A DNA stretch of 64,000 bases from a virus. How positions within the stretch are numbered: the first letter of the stretch is position 1; each line of letters opens with the position of its first letter. Positions 25,463 to 34,522 of this stretch are shown piece after piece. The DNA is taken from positions 1 through 64,000 of IMG/VR virus record IMGVR_UViG_3300033156_000272. One strand, written 5' to 3'. Both the position numbers and the translations under genes were made by a program. The notes under the pieces were generated by a model, which did no database searches, was not told the DNA's origin, and was given only the letters and a program-made list of their open reading frames with translations.

Positions 25463-26719
25463 ATGCCCGTAGATCCAATAATAGTGGACACAACTATATC
25501 AGCGCGACCTAGCGAGAGACGTACCTATGGTGCCATATTAGTCATGGGTTTCTCATCTACAGGAACCGCAACTACCAACACGGTGTATCAAGTCTCTACC
25601 GTTACAGAAGCTGCTGCTTTGTTTGGCAGTGCGAGTGATGTGTACAAGGGAATAGAAGCTGCTTTCGTACAGGGAGCAGTTGAAGTATATGCCGTGTATG
25701 TGACCCCGTTAAACAAAACCGACATTGCTGTGGCTGCTGGAAGCGTTCAGGCGCTCTCAGAAGACAATATCCACGATATCTCTATAGCTGCGTTTACCAT
25801 CGAGTATACTGATGGCGTTCCGACAGACCCGGGCGCAAACAAAGCGATGGTAAACTTGCTGACTGGAGATATATATATAAATGGTGCTGTTGCAAGCGAT
25901 GTCAGCATTGACTATGTTAACTGGGACACAGATGGAGATGCTGAGGGTTGGGTTGAAGACAGTACTGCAAATATTGTCATCATATCCGACGCGAACGTTA
26001 CAGATGATACCAAAATAGGTGACTTTGGTGGCCTTGTCGATCTCTGTGACGCACAGCATCTTGTGACAGCTCTACCCTGTGGTAAAGCTGCTGTAGTTGC
26101 CGACTGTATTACTGCTGCCGCGCTGTTCCCATCTCGGAACGTAGTAGTCGTTGCACACAATTCCGACGACGAAATAGCAGGTTCTGTGGCTGGAGTAATA
26201 GCAACTACCCTCCCCTGGGATAAGCTCATGTGGAAGGCAGTTAGCATAACGCAGAGTACCGAATATCGCAAGTCAGAGATAGGCACACTTGAAGCTGGCG
26301 ACGTAAATGTTCTCTTTACGAGAGACCTAATTCGTATGTCTGACGGACTTACTACAAGTGTATCGAGCTTGTATAAATTCATCGATGTTGCGAGAACACA
26401 GTACTACCTGGAAGAGGGATTCAAGGATCGTCTTGGCGACCTGATGACGGGTGCTAAAATACCATACGAACAACGCGGAATTGATACCGTAAAAACCGCA
26501 CTACAGAATGTGTGTGAAACCGCAGTTGCGTCTGGTGCAATACGGCAACCAACCACAATTGCTGGCGTAATTACCAAAGGATACGCAGTACAGGTCCCCA
26601 AATTTGTTGATGTATCATCGGCAGATATAGCGAGTAGGACGCTCAATGACGTGTATGTAATGGTGCAATTGTCTGGCGCAATTCAGACGATAGTGATAAA
26701 CCTCAACATACAGATATAG
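25463..26719 (+). CDS. Tail sheath protein
   Basis: 418 residues with ribosome site AGGTGATATAA. It starts PVDPIIVDTTISARPSERRT and has the alternating sheath core, AATTNTVYQVSTVTEAAALFG early and the C-terminal region with LYKFIDVARTQYYLEEGFKD, IRQPTTIAGVITKGYAVQVP and TLNDVYVMVQLSGAIQTIVI, which fits contractile sheath ends that swap strands between neighbours. Its presence with the tube protein makes this a contractile-tail virus. Confidence 0.8.
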   Translation: MPVDPIIVDTTISARPSERRTYGAILVMGFSSTGTATTNTVYQVSTVTEAAALFGSASDVYKGIEAAFVQGAVEVYAVYVTPLNKTDIAVAAGSVQALSEDNIHDISIAAFTIEYTDGVPTDPGANKAMVNLLTGDIYINGAVASDVSIDYVNWDTDGDAEGWVEDSTANIVIISDANVTDDTKIGDFGGLVDLCDAQHLVTALPCGKAAVVADCITAAALFPSRNVVVVAHNSDDEIAGSVAGVIATTLPWDKLMWKAVSITQSTEYRKSEIGTLEAGDVNVLFTRDLIRMSDGLTTSVSSLYKFIDVARTQYYLEEGFKDRLGDLMTGAKIPYEQRGIDTVKTALQNVCETAVASGAIRQPTTIAGVITKGYAVQVPKFVDVSSADIASRTLNDVYVMVQLSGAIQTIVINLNIQI

Positions 26720-26731
26720 GTGGTGTAAATA

Positions 26732-27163
26732 ATGCCTGAACCAGCTGTATACGATATAAGAAAGGCCACGCTTAAAATAAACGGCGTAATAATCGAAGGC
26801 ATCGGTGAAGATGGATATGGAATCACTCCATCGGGTGAAACCACCCTAATCACTGGTCTCTTCGGGGAAAACGGTTTCAATGTAGACCCCAGTACCGGCG
26901 CTGAAGCAACGGTTAATCTGCAAAGTACAAGCCCATCAAATGAAATGTTGACCTTGCTAAAGAAGGTACAAGACGCTGGCACGCAGCAGCCATTCACGTT
27001 CGAAATTATCGTTGATTACGAATTTGTCGAAGCGTTTGGCTTCAAGTCACAGATAATCAACTACTGTCTGATTGTCGGCTGGCCTGAGCACGAGTCATCC
27101 AAAGAGTCAAACCAGTATGAATGGAAATTCATAGGCTATGGCTACGAGAGACAGCCCATATAA
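26732..27163 (+). CDS. Tail tube protein
   Basis: 143 residues directly after the sheath. The pattern is that of phage tail tubes: N-terminal strand (KATLKINGVIIEGIGEDGYG), GFNVDPSTGAEATVNLQSTS, then QPFTFEIIVDYEFVEAFGFK and the terminal strand ESNQYEWKFIGYG. The order sheath, tube, chaperone, tape measure is conserved in contractile-tail phages. Confidence 0.75.
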   Translation: MPEPAVYDIRKATLKINGVIIEGIGEDGYGITPSGETTLITGLFGENGFNVDPSTGAEATVNLQSTSPSNEMLTLLKKVQDAGTQQPFTFEIIVDYEFVEAFGFKSQIINYCLIVGWPEHESSKESNQYEWKFIGYGYERQPI

Positions 27164-27176
27164 GGAGGTAAACCGC

Positions 27177-27533
27177 ATGAGTGAGGAAAACCCGATCGAA
27201 AGTGCGAGCCTTGAAGAATTGTATGTCAGAGACGAGACAGTCGAAAAAGAACTCTTCGGAGTGAACTTCGAATTTCGGGAACTCAGTGGTGAAGACCTAC
27301 TGAACCTAGTGTCTGGTTGTACACTTCCGGATGGAAGCGTTGACAAGGTCAAGTACGCAAAATCGCTCTTCAAGAGAGCCATCTTAAAACCGAAAGAACT
27401 CGATGTTGGCAGATTGAAGGCAACTGTCCTGACCCAGCTAATTCAGGAAACTGAAGCTGCCTGTGGTCTCGGTGGTGATGCAATAAAAAACTTCGCAACA
27501 AGGTCAGAGGATATCCAGCCCTTTACCGAGTAG
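27177..27533 (+). CDS. Tail assembly chaperone, short form
   Basis: 118 residues; AAGGAGG precedes the ATG at 27177. The sequence EENPIESASLEELYVRDETV, then FGVNFEFRELSGEDLLNLVS, fits gpG-type chaperones. It lies between the tube gene and the tape measure. A slippery site near its end leads to a longer form, see the next entry. The chaperone coats the tape measure during tail assembly. Confidence 0.7.
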   Translation: MSEENPIESASLEELYVRDETVEKELFGVNFEFRELSGEDLLNLVSGCTLPDGSVDKVKYAKSLFKRAILKPKELDVGRLKATVLTQLIQETEAACGLGGDAIKNFATRSEDIQPFTE

Positions 27534-27700
27534 CGTATGAGTGGAAGATCCCACCATCGCAGGTGAAGAAATGGAAAATCTCTGACCTGATGGAGTGTCA
27601 AGCGTATCTTGAGCTAATCGACGAAGCTCACAAGAACGGAGGAGGCAAGAGTAGCCGGTCCAAAAGCGGCAAGAAACTCTGCCAGTATCACTTTAAATAA
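27177..27700 (+). CDS. Tail assembly chaperone, minus-1 frameshift product
   Basis: The slippery heptamer A-AAA-AAC at 27485-27491 is in the correct phase (ATA AAA AAC). Slipping back one base at it moves the ribosome into the minus-1 frame, which stays open to the TAA at 27698-27700. The extension continues LRNKVRGYPALYRVAYEWKI and PPSQVKKWKISDLMECQAYL, with a C-terminal part like gpT. The whole product is about 174 residues. The extension has no start of its own and fills the gap to the tape measure. Confidence 0.8.
27485..27491 (+). promoter_or_regulatory. Slippery site for minus-1 frameshift
   Basis: A AAA AAC, a canonical X XXY YYZ heptamer, 42 bases before the zero-frame stop at 27531-27533. 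Whether a stimulating structure lies downstream was not resolved by eye. Confidence 0.8.
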
Positions 27701-27713
27701 GTAGGTGAAAACG

Positions 27714-30700
27714 ATGCCGATTGATATTCCCCTTGGAAATGTAGTAACAAGTTTCACAACACATGGTGAATCAGCAGTAGTAGCTGGTGCTATGGCTGTG
27801 GACAAAAATCTCAACCAAGTGAGGAATACAGGAGACAGCCTCCGCAACACTTTTCTATTTCTTTCTTTTGGAATGCTCGCCGCTGGCGGGATGATGTCTC
27901 GTATGGGAAAGCGATTGACAAACCTTTCTGATACGATGAGAGATACATACGCACAAATTGAGTTTGGTTCCGTTGTTGTAGGAACTATGCTCGGCAATGT
28001 AGATGAATCCATGAAAGAAGTCATGGAAACAGCAATAAGGCTTGGTCGTGAGACCGAGCGTACAGCTCAAGACGCTGTTGATGCAATGCGTAGGCTTGCA
28101 ATGGCGGGTTTCGACACTGCAGAGACTATGGGTTCAGTCGAAGCAGTTCTTAAATTAGCAACAATCGCAGAGGTTGATGCTGCAGCGGCAGCAGAATTGG
28201 CTGCTGGTGTTTTTCGTTCATTTGGATTTGAAGCACAAACTGCAGCTGATGCTGCTGCGGGAATGACAGAAGTGGTTAGTATGCTTGCGGCGGCTGCCTC
28301 AAGTAGTGCCGCAACTGCAGGGGAGCTGGCCGAAGCACTAAAGTTCGTTGGTGTAGTTGCGCAAGAAGTAGGATATACTGTCGAATCTGTACTATCTGCA
28401 TTGATGATTGGTGCAGATAACATGGTTAAGGCTGGAATAGCTGGTCGTGGATTGCGTATGTCCCTACTCAAACTATCTGGTCGAGTGGAAGCTATGAATG
28501 AAAATACGCTCTCACTTAGTGAAGCAATGCGAAAGTACAATCTCGAACTTTCTGACGCACAAGGAAACCTAAAGCCCCTCCCTGATCTCGTTGATGAATT
28601 CAGCGAAAAGCTCGGAGATCTTACCCAAACAGAGAAACTATGGATTCTACAGCAACTCACGACTGTTCGTGGGAGCACGCTATGGCTTGCGATGATGCAG
28701 GAAGGGGGAGACGCACTACGCCAGAATGAGGCCATGTTGCAGATTAGTGCGGCCAGAGAAGCCATATCTACAAAGACCAGAGAAGATTCAATTACAGTGC
28801 TTAAGAGATATAGAAGTAATATAGAGGATAGTGCGTCTGGTCTTCAGTGGCTAGTTAATGAGATGGGGTATACGGTGGAGGAAGCCAATACAATCAATGA
28901 TGCAGTATTTGCGCTGGCCGATAATCAGTCTCGATGGAATACTGCACTAGAAGAATCAAAAGAGCTTTCTGCAATAACCGCAGCTCGACTAGAAACCCTT
29001 GCGGGAACACAATTACTCCTCAAATCTAGTATGGATGCTCTCTGGGCTAGTCTAGCAGAAGGGGTTATCCCTGTCTTCACGACATTCAACCAGATAGTAC
29101 GAAGTCTTGCAGATTGGTTATCAACCCTCCCTGGCCCAATAAAGGCAATCATAGCACTTCTTGTACTAGCAACTGGAGTAATCCTTACAATATTAGGCGC
29201 TATGTTCAAGTGGGCTGGTACTATATTTATGCTTAATGCCGCGATCGCTGCTCTTGACAAAAAAGAGATGAAGAATATTGGTATAATGGGTCTCTGGTGG
29301 TTAAGCATAAAGAATATCTCTGGTGCGTCAAGGGGACTTGCTAGAGATGTTTTCCTCAAGAGCAGGGTAGTAGAGGCCGATAATAAAACCATCGCCTCTC
29401 ATGTTACTCTCCTTTCTGCTGAAGCAGCTCAATACAATATAACAAGTGGCGCAGTAATGACAGAAGCGGTCATTATACACGAAAGTACTGGAGCAAAAAT
29501 CAAACACAAACTCGCCACAATAGGACAGACAATCACCCTCAAGCTCAATACAATCGCCCTCAAAATAAGCACTGCAGTAACGGTATTTCACACCAAGATT
29601 CTTCGCATGGCCACTACAGGAGAGGCTCTTCATGCTTCTGCAATTCTTTCGAAGACGGGTGCACTCCGAGGACAAATTCTTGTTCTCAAAATATCAATTA
29701 GTGCAACAATAAGTCGTACTCTCGCAACAATAAAAGACACCATTGCAACAAAGCTATCTGCTGCTGCAGAATGGATTAGGACACACTCACTACTAGCCGC
29801 AATAGCAACTACGGCCATGCTCACTGCAAAGATACTGTTCAATACAATTGCACTGGGGGCAAATCTAGCACTTATAGGGATGCATACTGCGGCCACTATT
29901 ACATGGGCAGCTGCTAAGTGGGTGGCTACTGCTGCAACTGGCGTTCTCACTACTGCAATGTGGGCACTCAATGCTGCGATGTATGCAAACCCACTGGTAT
30001 GGATAATTGCTGGAATCGCCGGTCTGATTGCAATAATATACCTCCTAATCACCAATCTAGACAAGGTGGTTGAAGTCTTTAGTAAACTAGCATCACTCAT
30101 AGGGGGATTCTTTAAGTCCGTACTCGACGGAATAGTATCTTCAATCAGTTTTCTCGTTGGACTCTTTCAGTCACTTAGAGATATAATAGAAGACACTCTC
30201 GGAACCTTCTGGGATATGGCTAGTGGGGTTGGAGCGCTTCTCGGCAATTCAATCATTCCCGATTATGTTGAACATGGTGTGGGTGAGATAGGCGATAGCT
30301 TTAAAAAGATGGAAGGTATGGCAACTAACTTCACGCAGAACGTTACAGCAGCTGTTGGGCCATCAGTTATTGAATCGCCAATTACTAATCCACCAGTTAT
30401 TGAACCACCAATTACTAATCTACCAATTACTAATCCACCAATTACTAATCTACCAATTACTAATCCACCAGTTATTGAACCACCAATTATTGAACCACCA
30501 ATTATTGAATCACCAATTATCAATCCACTGGCTATCGAGACATCACCAGTTATTGAACCACCAGTTAATGAATCATCGTCACTTTCTCGGGGTATTGGCA
30601 ACATATCACCAACACCGCCAGTAGAGCGCACAACATCTGTCAATGTTGGCTCGTCGATAGGTAGCGTTACCGTTGGCAGTGCAGAAGATTTGGATAAGGT

Positions 30701-30779
30701 TGAAGAAATGATGAAACGTAGAGACGCAGAATTGATGAGAGAGATATCATTCAAGCTCAACAAGCAGAGAGGATTCTAA
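27714..30779 (+). CDS. Tape measure protein
   Basis: 1,021 residues from ATG 27714, which has AGGTGA five bases upstream. The length and helical, Ala-rich sequence (RRLAMAGFDTAETMGSVEAV, ELAEALKFVGVVAQEVGYTV) match phage tape measures with a TP901-type N-terminus. Hydrophobic helices that may enter the host membrane lie near residues 470-500 (KAIIALLVLATGVILTILGA) and 750-790 (ANPLVWIIAGIAGLIAIIYL). A Pro-rich repeat part (residues about 880-950) precedes the end. By ruler logic this length is about 150 nm of tail. Confidence 0.85.
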   Translation: MPIDIPLGNVVTSFTTHGESAVVAGAMAVDKNLNQVRNTGDSLRNTFLFLSFGMLAAGGMMSRMGKRLTNLSDTMRDTYAQIEFGSVVVGTMLGNVDESMKEVMETAIRLGRETERTAQDAVDAMRRLAMAGFDTAETMGSVEAVLKLATIAEVDAAAAAELAAGVFRSFGFEAQTAADAAAGMTEVVSMLAAAASSSAATAGELAEALKFVGVVAQEVGYTVESVLSALMIGADNMVKAGIAGRGLRMSLLKLSGRVEAMNENTLSLSEAMRKYNLELSDAQGNLKPLPDLVDEFSEKLGDLTQTEKLWILQQLTTVRGSTLWLAMMQEGGDALRQNEAMLQISAAREAISTKTREDSITVLKRYRSNIEDSASGLQWLVNEMGYTVEEANTINDAVFALADNQSRWNTALEESKELSAITAARLETLAGTQLLLKSSMDALWASLAEGVIPVFTTFNQIVRSLADWLSTLPGPIKAIIALLVLATGVILTILGAMFKWAGTIFMLNAAIAALDKKEMKNIGIMGLWWLSIKNISGASRGLARDVFLKSRVVEADNKTIASHVTLLSAEAAQYNITSGAVMTEAVIIHESTGAKIKHKLATIGQTITLKLNTIALKISTAVTVFHTKILRMATTGEALHASAILSKTGALRGQILVLKISISATISRTLATIKDTIATKLSAAAEWIRTHSLLAAIATTAMLTAKILFNTIALGANLALIGMHTAATITWAAAKWVATAATGVLTTAMWALNAAMYANPLVWIIAGIAGLIAIIYLLITNLDKVVEVFSKLASLIGGFFKSVLDGIVSSISFLVGLFQSLRDIIEDTLGTFWDMASGVGALLGNSIIPDYVEHGVGEIGDSFKKMEGMATNFTQNVTAAVGPSVIESPITNPPVIEPPITNLPITNPPITNLPITNPPVIEPPIIEPPIIESPIINPLAIETSPVIEPPVNESSSLSRGIGNISPTPPVERTTSVNVGSSIGSVTVGSAEDLDKVEEMMKRRDAELMREISFKLNKQRGF
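30361..30561 (+). repeat. 15-base tandem repeats in the tape measure gene
   Basis: Imperfect 15-base units such as CCACCAATTACTAAT and CCAGTTATTGAACCA encode pentapeptides of the kind ITNPP and VIEPP, more than ten in a row. The part is probably a flexible, extended stalk. Copy number may vary between strains. Confidence 0.75.
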
Positions 30780-31396
30780 TGATAGCATCAGATATAGATA
30801 TCAAACTCAATGGCAATTGGTACCGTAGGGTCAATTCAATAATCACATACAAGAATAAGAAGGTGGTTGACTTAACAAAGCATCTGGTTGTCGATAAACA
30901 AGTTGTATTTGATGCTAAAGCAAAGGAACCACAGATACTCGAAATAATTTTTATTGTCGACTTTAAGAGAGCAGAAGATATTAGATTCTTCAATGACTTG
31001 CTCATTTCCACTGAAAGCATTTATGTTTCTATTATCAATACTACAGATATAAAATTCAATAATATGGCAATAGAAAAAATGAAGGTTACACGAATACCAA
31101 GTTCGATATATAGCAGGACAGTAAATGTAAAATTCGTGGAGATTAAAGTAGACGAACAACTAGAAGAATACCCAATAACAGAAGATGATACTCTCCTAGA
31201 TGTAGTTGATCGCATTACTGATATTAATCTCGATACCGGGGAAGAATATGGCGTGACGAGCGCCGATATAGAATATAACTGGAGTGATGCATATGAAATA
31301 TATGGCCTTCCCATTGTGTATGATGATGATCCAAATACTACAGAGAATACTCCTAGCGAAGACATAGACTCGTGGGACCATATAACACTAGGGTAG
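30779..31396 (+). CDS. Baseplate/tail protein, first copy of a duplicated pair (partner A1)
   Basis: 205 residues; the ATG overlaps the last base of the tape measure stop. Its centre (QVVFDAKAKEPQILEIIFIV, KVTRIPSSIYSRTVNVKFVE) matches the 31706 protein (DVVFDSSEMEPIDITINFIL, EITRVPGAVYTRMIKLQLEE). The role fits a LysM-type or DNA-circularisation-like protein that follows the tape measure in contractile tails; that is a weak inference from position. Confidence 0.6.
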   Translation: MIASDIDIKLNGNWYRRVNSIITYKNKKVVDLTKHLVVDKQVVFDAKAKEPQILEIIFIVDFKRAEDIRFFNDLLISTESIYVSIINTTDIKFNNMAIEKMKVTRIPSSIYSRTVNVKFVEIKVDEQLEEYPITEDDTLLDVVDRITDINLDTGEEYGVTSADIEYNWSDAYEIYGLPIVYDDDPNTTENTPSEDIDSWDHITLG

Positions 31397-31401
31397 ATAT
31401 A

Positions 31402-31713
31402 ATGAAAGTGAGAAGGTTTACGATCAAGCGTCAAGGCCTGCCAATGATGGAACACCTTAAGATAGACGAGGCATCCTACAAAATCAGAGTGTGGTGGAAC
31501 GAGGGCTATGTTCTAAGCATGATGCGGATGATTAGTAGAGAGGTCGTAATATCTACACGAATATCTGGCCAAGGATTTCATACCGCGCGTAATAGTAATG
31601 AACAGGTGTTATTTGGGCTATATGTGTCTTCATACTCAGAAGAACAATTCACTCTGGTATTAGTATGCAACCAAACAGAGTACAACGAACTGAGGGGGTT
31701 GGTACATGACTAA
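31402..31713 (+). CDS. Small baseplate protein, first copy (partner B1)
   Basis: 103 residues; ATG 31402 is chosen over the upstream in-frame start at 31372, which lies inside the previous gene. The core IRVWWNEGYVLSMMRMISRE, then HTARNSNEQVLFGLYVSSYS, matches the 32548 protein (FRMWWNEGYVIHCFRMQGPE and HTCRNSYQQFLFALAIVDYT). No family recognised beyond this pairing. Confidence 0.6.
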   Translation: MKVRRFTIKRQGLPMMEHLKIDEASYKIRVWWNEGYVLSMMRMISREVVISTRISGQGFHTARNSNEQVLFGLYVSSYSEEQFTLVLVCNQTEYNELRGLVHD

Positions 31714-32551
31714 TATTACATATGAGCAATGGATATCTCACCTAGACGAGGCAACTAATACAGGTGCATACGATGTCGTTCAGAAAACTCCCCCTCCTCC
31801 CTTCCTGGATACAGCTACTATAACACTCGGCATCGGAAATAAGATATATGAGGGCATTCGTTCAATTAGTGGTCTTGAATTCACTCTATCCGCAGATCTA
31901 AGTAAGTATCAAGTAGAAGGAAAGGATGTTGTATTTGACTCTAGCGAAATGGAACCAATAGATATTACTATTAATTTTATATTAGATATTAGACAAATAG
32001 ATATGAGACGCCTGCTGCAAACTTTAGAATCAGCACATGATAACCTATACTTATGCACTCTTGTTACATTTGAATTATATGTTTCTAACTTAGGGATTAA
32101 GAACCTTGAAATAACGAGAGTTCCAGGTGCAGTATACACAAGAATGATAAAGCTCCAACTCGAAGAGATTAAAATAGAGGAGTTGTCTGGAGAGGCTGCT
32201 CTCACGGATGATGAATTAACGAACATTACTAGTGAACTCAGGCAGATATCTCTAGATTCAAAACCAAAGAGTGTAACTATAAAACCCGAGGCAGCGACGA
32301 TATATGGTGTCACAATTGGGCCTTCTACCGAATCTCTTCGTCAATTAGAACAGACAATGGATGATTATTATAATATTCAACAAGTCATCTCGCAGCTAGA
32401 TTATGCACACCCATATCAGGCAACTGGTTGGGTAGCACCCGAACTTCCCGCATATGATACTAACGACATGACAGAGGAGCAATTCACCGAAATGAGACTG
32501 TGGGCGGAAGAACTGGTTCCTCATATTATACCGGGAGAGTATGAAGAGTGA
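31706..32551 (+). CDS. Baseplate/tail protein, second copy (partner A2)
   Basis: 281 residues, longer than A1 by an N-terminal extension (TYEQWISHLDEATNTGAYDV) and a C-terminal region with conserved acidic and proline residues (HPYQATGWVAPELPAYD). The duplicated core runs over residues about 60-165. It overlaps both neighbours by a few bases, so the block is translationally coupled. Confidence 0.6.
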   Translation: MTNITYEQWISHLDEATNTGAYDVVQKTPPPPFLDTATITLGIGNKIYEGIRSISGLEFTLSADLSKYQVEGKDVVFDSSEMEPIDITINFILDIRQIDMRRLLQTLESAHDNLYLCTLVTFELYVSNLGIKNLEITRVPGAVYTRMIKLQLEEIKIEELSGEAALTDDELTNITSELRQISLDSKPKSVTIKPEAATIYGVTIGPSTESLRQLEQTMDDYYNIQQVISQLDYAHPYQATGWVAPELPAYDTNDMTEEQFTEMRLWAEELVPHIIPGEYEE

Positions 32552-32874
32552 GAACTGTTGAAATAGAATATTCAGAATTGCCCGTCTATCGGTACATTAC
32601 AGTAGGAAAAGAGAAGTTCTATTTTCGTATGTGGTGGAACGAGGGATATGTAATACATTGTTTCAGAATGCAGGGTCCTGAAGTGGTACTTTCTTCCAGA
32701 CTCACTCCCGCAAGCATTCACACATGCAGGAACTCTTATCAGCAATTCCTATTTGCACTTGCTATTGTGGATTATACAGAAAAATCAATAGTCATTGCAA
32801 TTATACAGAATCTATATGATCTAACAGAATTTATAGACCCGGAGGATCCAATATTTGACCCTATACGCGAATAA
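32548..32874 (+). CDS. Small baseplate protein, second copy (partner B2)
   Basis: 108 residues, paralogous with the 31402 protein. The WWNEGYV motif is conserved in both. It overlaps the previous gene (GTGA) and the next start. The duplicated pairs A1B1 and A2B2 stand in direct tandem. The paired proteins may alternate in one ring of the baseplate. Confidence 0.6.
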   Translation: MRTVEIEYSELPVYRYITVGKEKFYFRMWWNEGYVIHCFRMQGPEVVLSSRLTPASIHTCRNSYQQFLFALAIVDYTEKSIVIAIIQNLYDLTEFIDPEDPIFDPIRE

Positions 32875-33955
32875 TCCAGGCGCAATACAGCCAAAATACG
32901 ATATACCGTTTAAGTATGTGGAATTGCGCGTATTCACATCAGGAGGAGACAACTATATCCTCAAGAGTGCGACTAGACCTAACGGCCGTGGTTTCAATAT
33001 ACACTTCAGTGTAAATCTAGATGATACACTCGAGCCAGATACTGCAACTATCAAACTACACGGATTCAATAAACCAATCAGGAAGGGTGATATTATAACC
33101 GTTAGAGCATTCTATATAAGGTCGAGAATGTATATTGATCCGGCATATGGAAGGATATTTTCGGGATCTGTTAAATTCATGCATGAAGAATACCAGGATG
33201 GAGAGCGCATCATTACACTACAATGTATCAATAATGCATATAAGCTCCTCAGCCAGAAAGTTGGAGGGAAGTTTCCAAAAGGAACTCTTATCCGCGATGT
33301 GTGGCTTGTTCTTACATCTAATGTATTTGCCAACTACTTCGGTAAATCATGGACCGGGTGGGGGCGCATTGGAAGCATAAAAGGATTTACTAGTATACTT
33401 GCGGGGTGGGGGTTCTCAAATATGGTAGAAATTCTTCAAATGAACAGTCTCAGCAAATTGCGTAGCACATACCTTGAAGAAATTTCTACTGTCTTCTATA
33501 TGCCATACTATCCACATCAGGCATTGACAGAGGAAATAGACTTTGATGTAAACGACACACTATATACCCACCTAGGCAGACTCGCTCAAGAGACACAATG
33601 GAAAATATTTACGAGTGATAACAGAATATTCTTTGTCTCTCCCGACTGGAATGCTGGAGTGGTACCGTTCATGGTGAGAAAAGGAAAGCAATTCTATGTA
33701 GCGCATCCTATAGATAATGAATCAGATTATGCTGGCTCAACCCATCAGTTTAAGTTCAGATTCTATCCACAACTACGCCCCCATGTAGCATTTAGAATAG
33801 AGGAGGGAAGACTTTATCAGATTAAATCCGTAAACTATATGTGTGATGACTCAACTTTCTTCGCAGATGTTGGTGCTACTATTGGCCGAGTAGTAGACTA
33901 TTCATACTATTACGGACTCAGAGAAGACTTTATAAGGGCAGGAGGTACAATATGA
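32855..33955 (+). CDS. Baseplate hub protein (gpD/gp27-like)
   Basis: 366 residues from a TTG start; GGAGG lies 13 bases upstream and is the only good ribosome site. An N-terminal barrel (YVELRVFTSGGDNYILKSAT, GFNIHFSVNLDDTLEPDTAT, IKLHGFNKPIRKGDIITVRA) is followed by LVLTSNVFANYFGK and a late-control-D-like part (TLYTHLGRLAQETQWKIFTS). The layout suits the hub protein that anchors the spike in contractile tails. The call depends on pattern and position. Confidence 0.65.
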   Translation: MTLYANNPGAIQPKYDIPFKYVELRVFTSGGDNYILKSATRPNGRGFNIHFSVNLDDTLEPDTATIKLHGFNKPIRKGDIITVRAFYIRSRMYIDPAYGRIFSGSVKFMHEEYQDGERIITLQCINNAYKLLSQKVGGKFPKGTLIRDVWLVLTSNVFANYFGKSWTGWGRIGSIKGFTSILAGWGFSNMVEILQMNSLSKLRSTYLEEISTVFYMPYYPHQALTEEIDFDVNDTLYTHLGRLAQETQWKIFTSDNRIFFVSPDWNAGVVPFMVRKGKQFYVAHPIDNESDYAGSTHQFKFRFYPQLRPHVAFRIEEGRLYQIKSVNYMCDDSTFFADVGATIGRVVDYSYYYGLREDFIRAGGTI

Positions 33956-34506
33956 GCTTTGTAAAAGAAATAGAAGAACGCATTGCACACCAGCTAGCCA
34001 AAAACCGCATATGCATTCCTGGTATAATTACGAAAGTATATGATGATCTCTCAGTAGATGTAAAGGCCAAAGATACTACAATGCTTCCTCTTGGTCACGT
34101 GCCCGTAATGACGATTAAATACGGGGATACATATATTCTCTCTCGCCCGAAAGTTGACGATCAGGTTCTCATCCTGATGTCACAATATGACATTCGTACT
34201 ATGATCGAGAGGAAGGAGACATACACCCTCCAAAATCCCACATACGCACCTAGAGGGGCTGTTGTATTGTGTGGCTTCTTCGAGCGAGTAGAAGGGGTAG
34301 AATTTCCTGAAGAAGGGGTGATCAACATAAAGGGAAATGTGTCGATGTCCCCAAATCGTTGGTTTCAACCCCCACTATTAGATCATACAGAGGAAGGTAT
34401 GATGGTTGTAGGATGGGGAATAGCAGAAGAAGGCCGCTTTTGGTTCAACACTACGCAACACAGGTTCCGCGGATGGAACGGAACAGTATTAGTAGATCTA
34501 AGCTAA
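33952..34506 (+). CDS. Baseplate spike/OB-fold protein (gpV/gp45-like)
   Basis: 184 residues. The N-terminal helix is followed by an OB-fold (IPGIITKVYDDLSVDVKAKD, PVMTIKYGDTYILSRPKVDD, QVLILMSQYDIRTM), the usual base of the central spike, then strands near FPEEGVINIKGNVSMSP. It lies between hub and baseplate J, which is the normal order. It overlaps the hub gene by four bases. Confidence 0.65.
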   Translation: MSFVKEIEERIAHQLAKNRICIPGIITKVYDDLSVDVKAKDTTMLPLGHVPVMTIKYGDTYILSRPKVDDQVLILMSQYDIRTMIERKETYTLQNPTYAPRGAVVLCGFFERVEGVEFPEEGVINIKGNVSMSPNRWFQPPLLDHTEEGMMVVGWGIAEEGRFWFNTTQHRFRGWNGTVLVDLS

Positions 34507-34522
34507 ACAATAAGGTGATAAG

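Noticed and set aside
28067-28765. Long leftward frame of 232 codons inside the tape measure
   Set aside because: Opposite-strand shadow of Ala/Ser-rich coding sequence; no promoter or ribosome site.
30355-30624. Rightward frame of 89 codons with HQLL repeats
   Set aside because: Shadow of the 15-base repeats in the tape measure gene.
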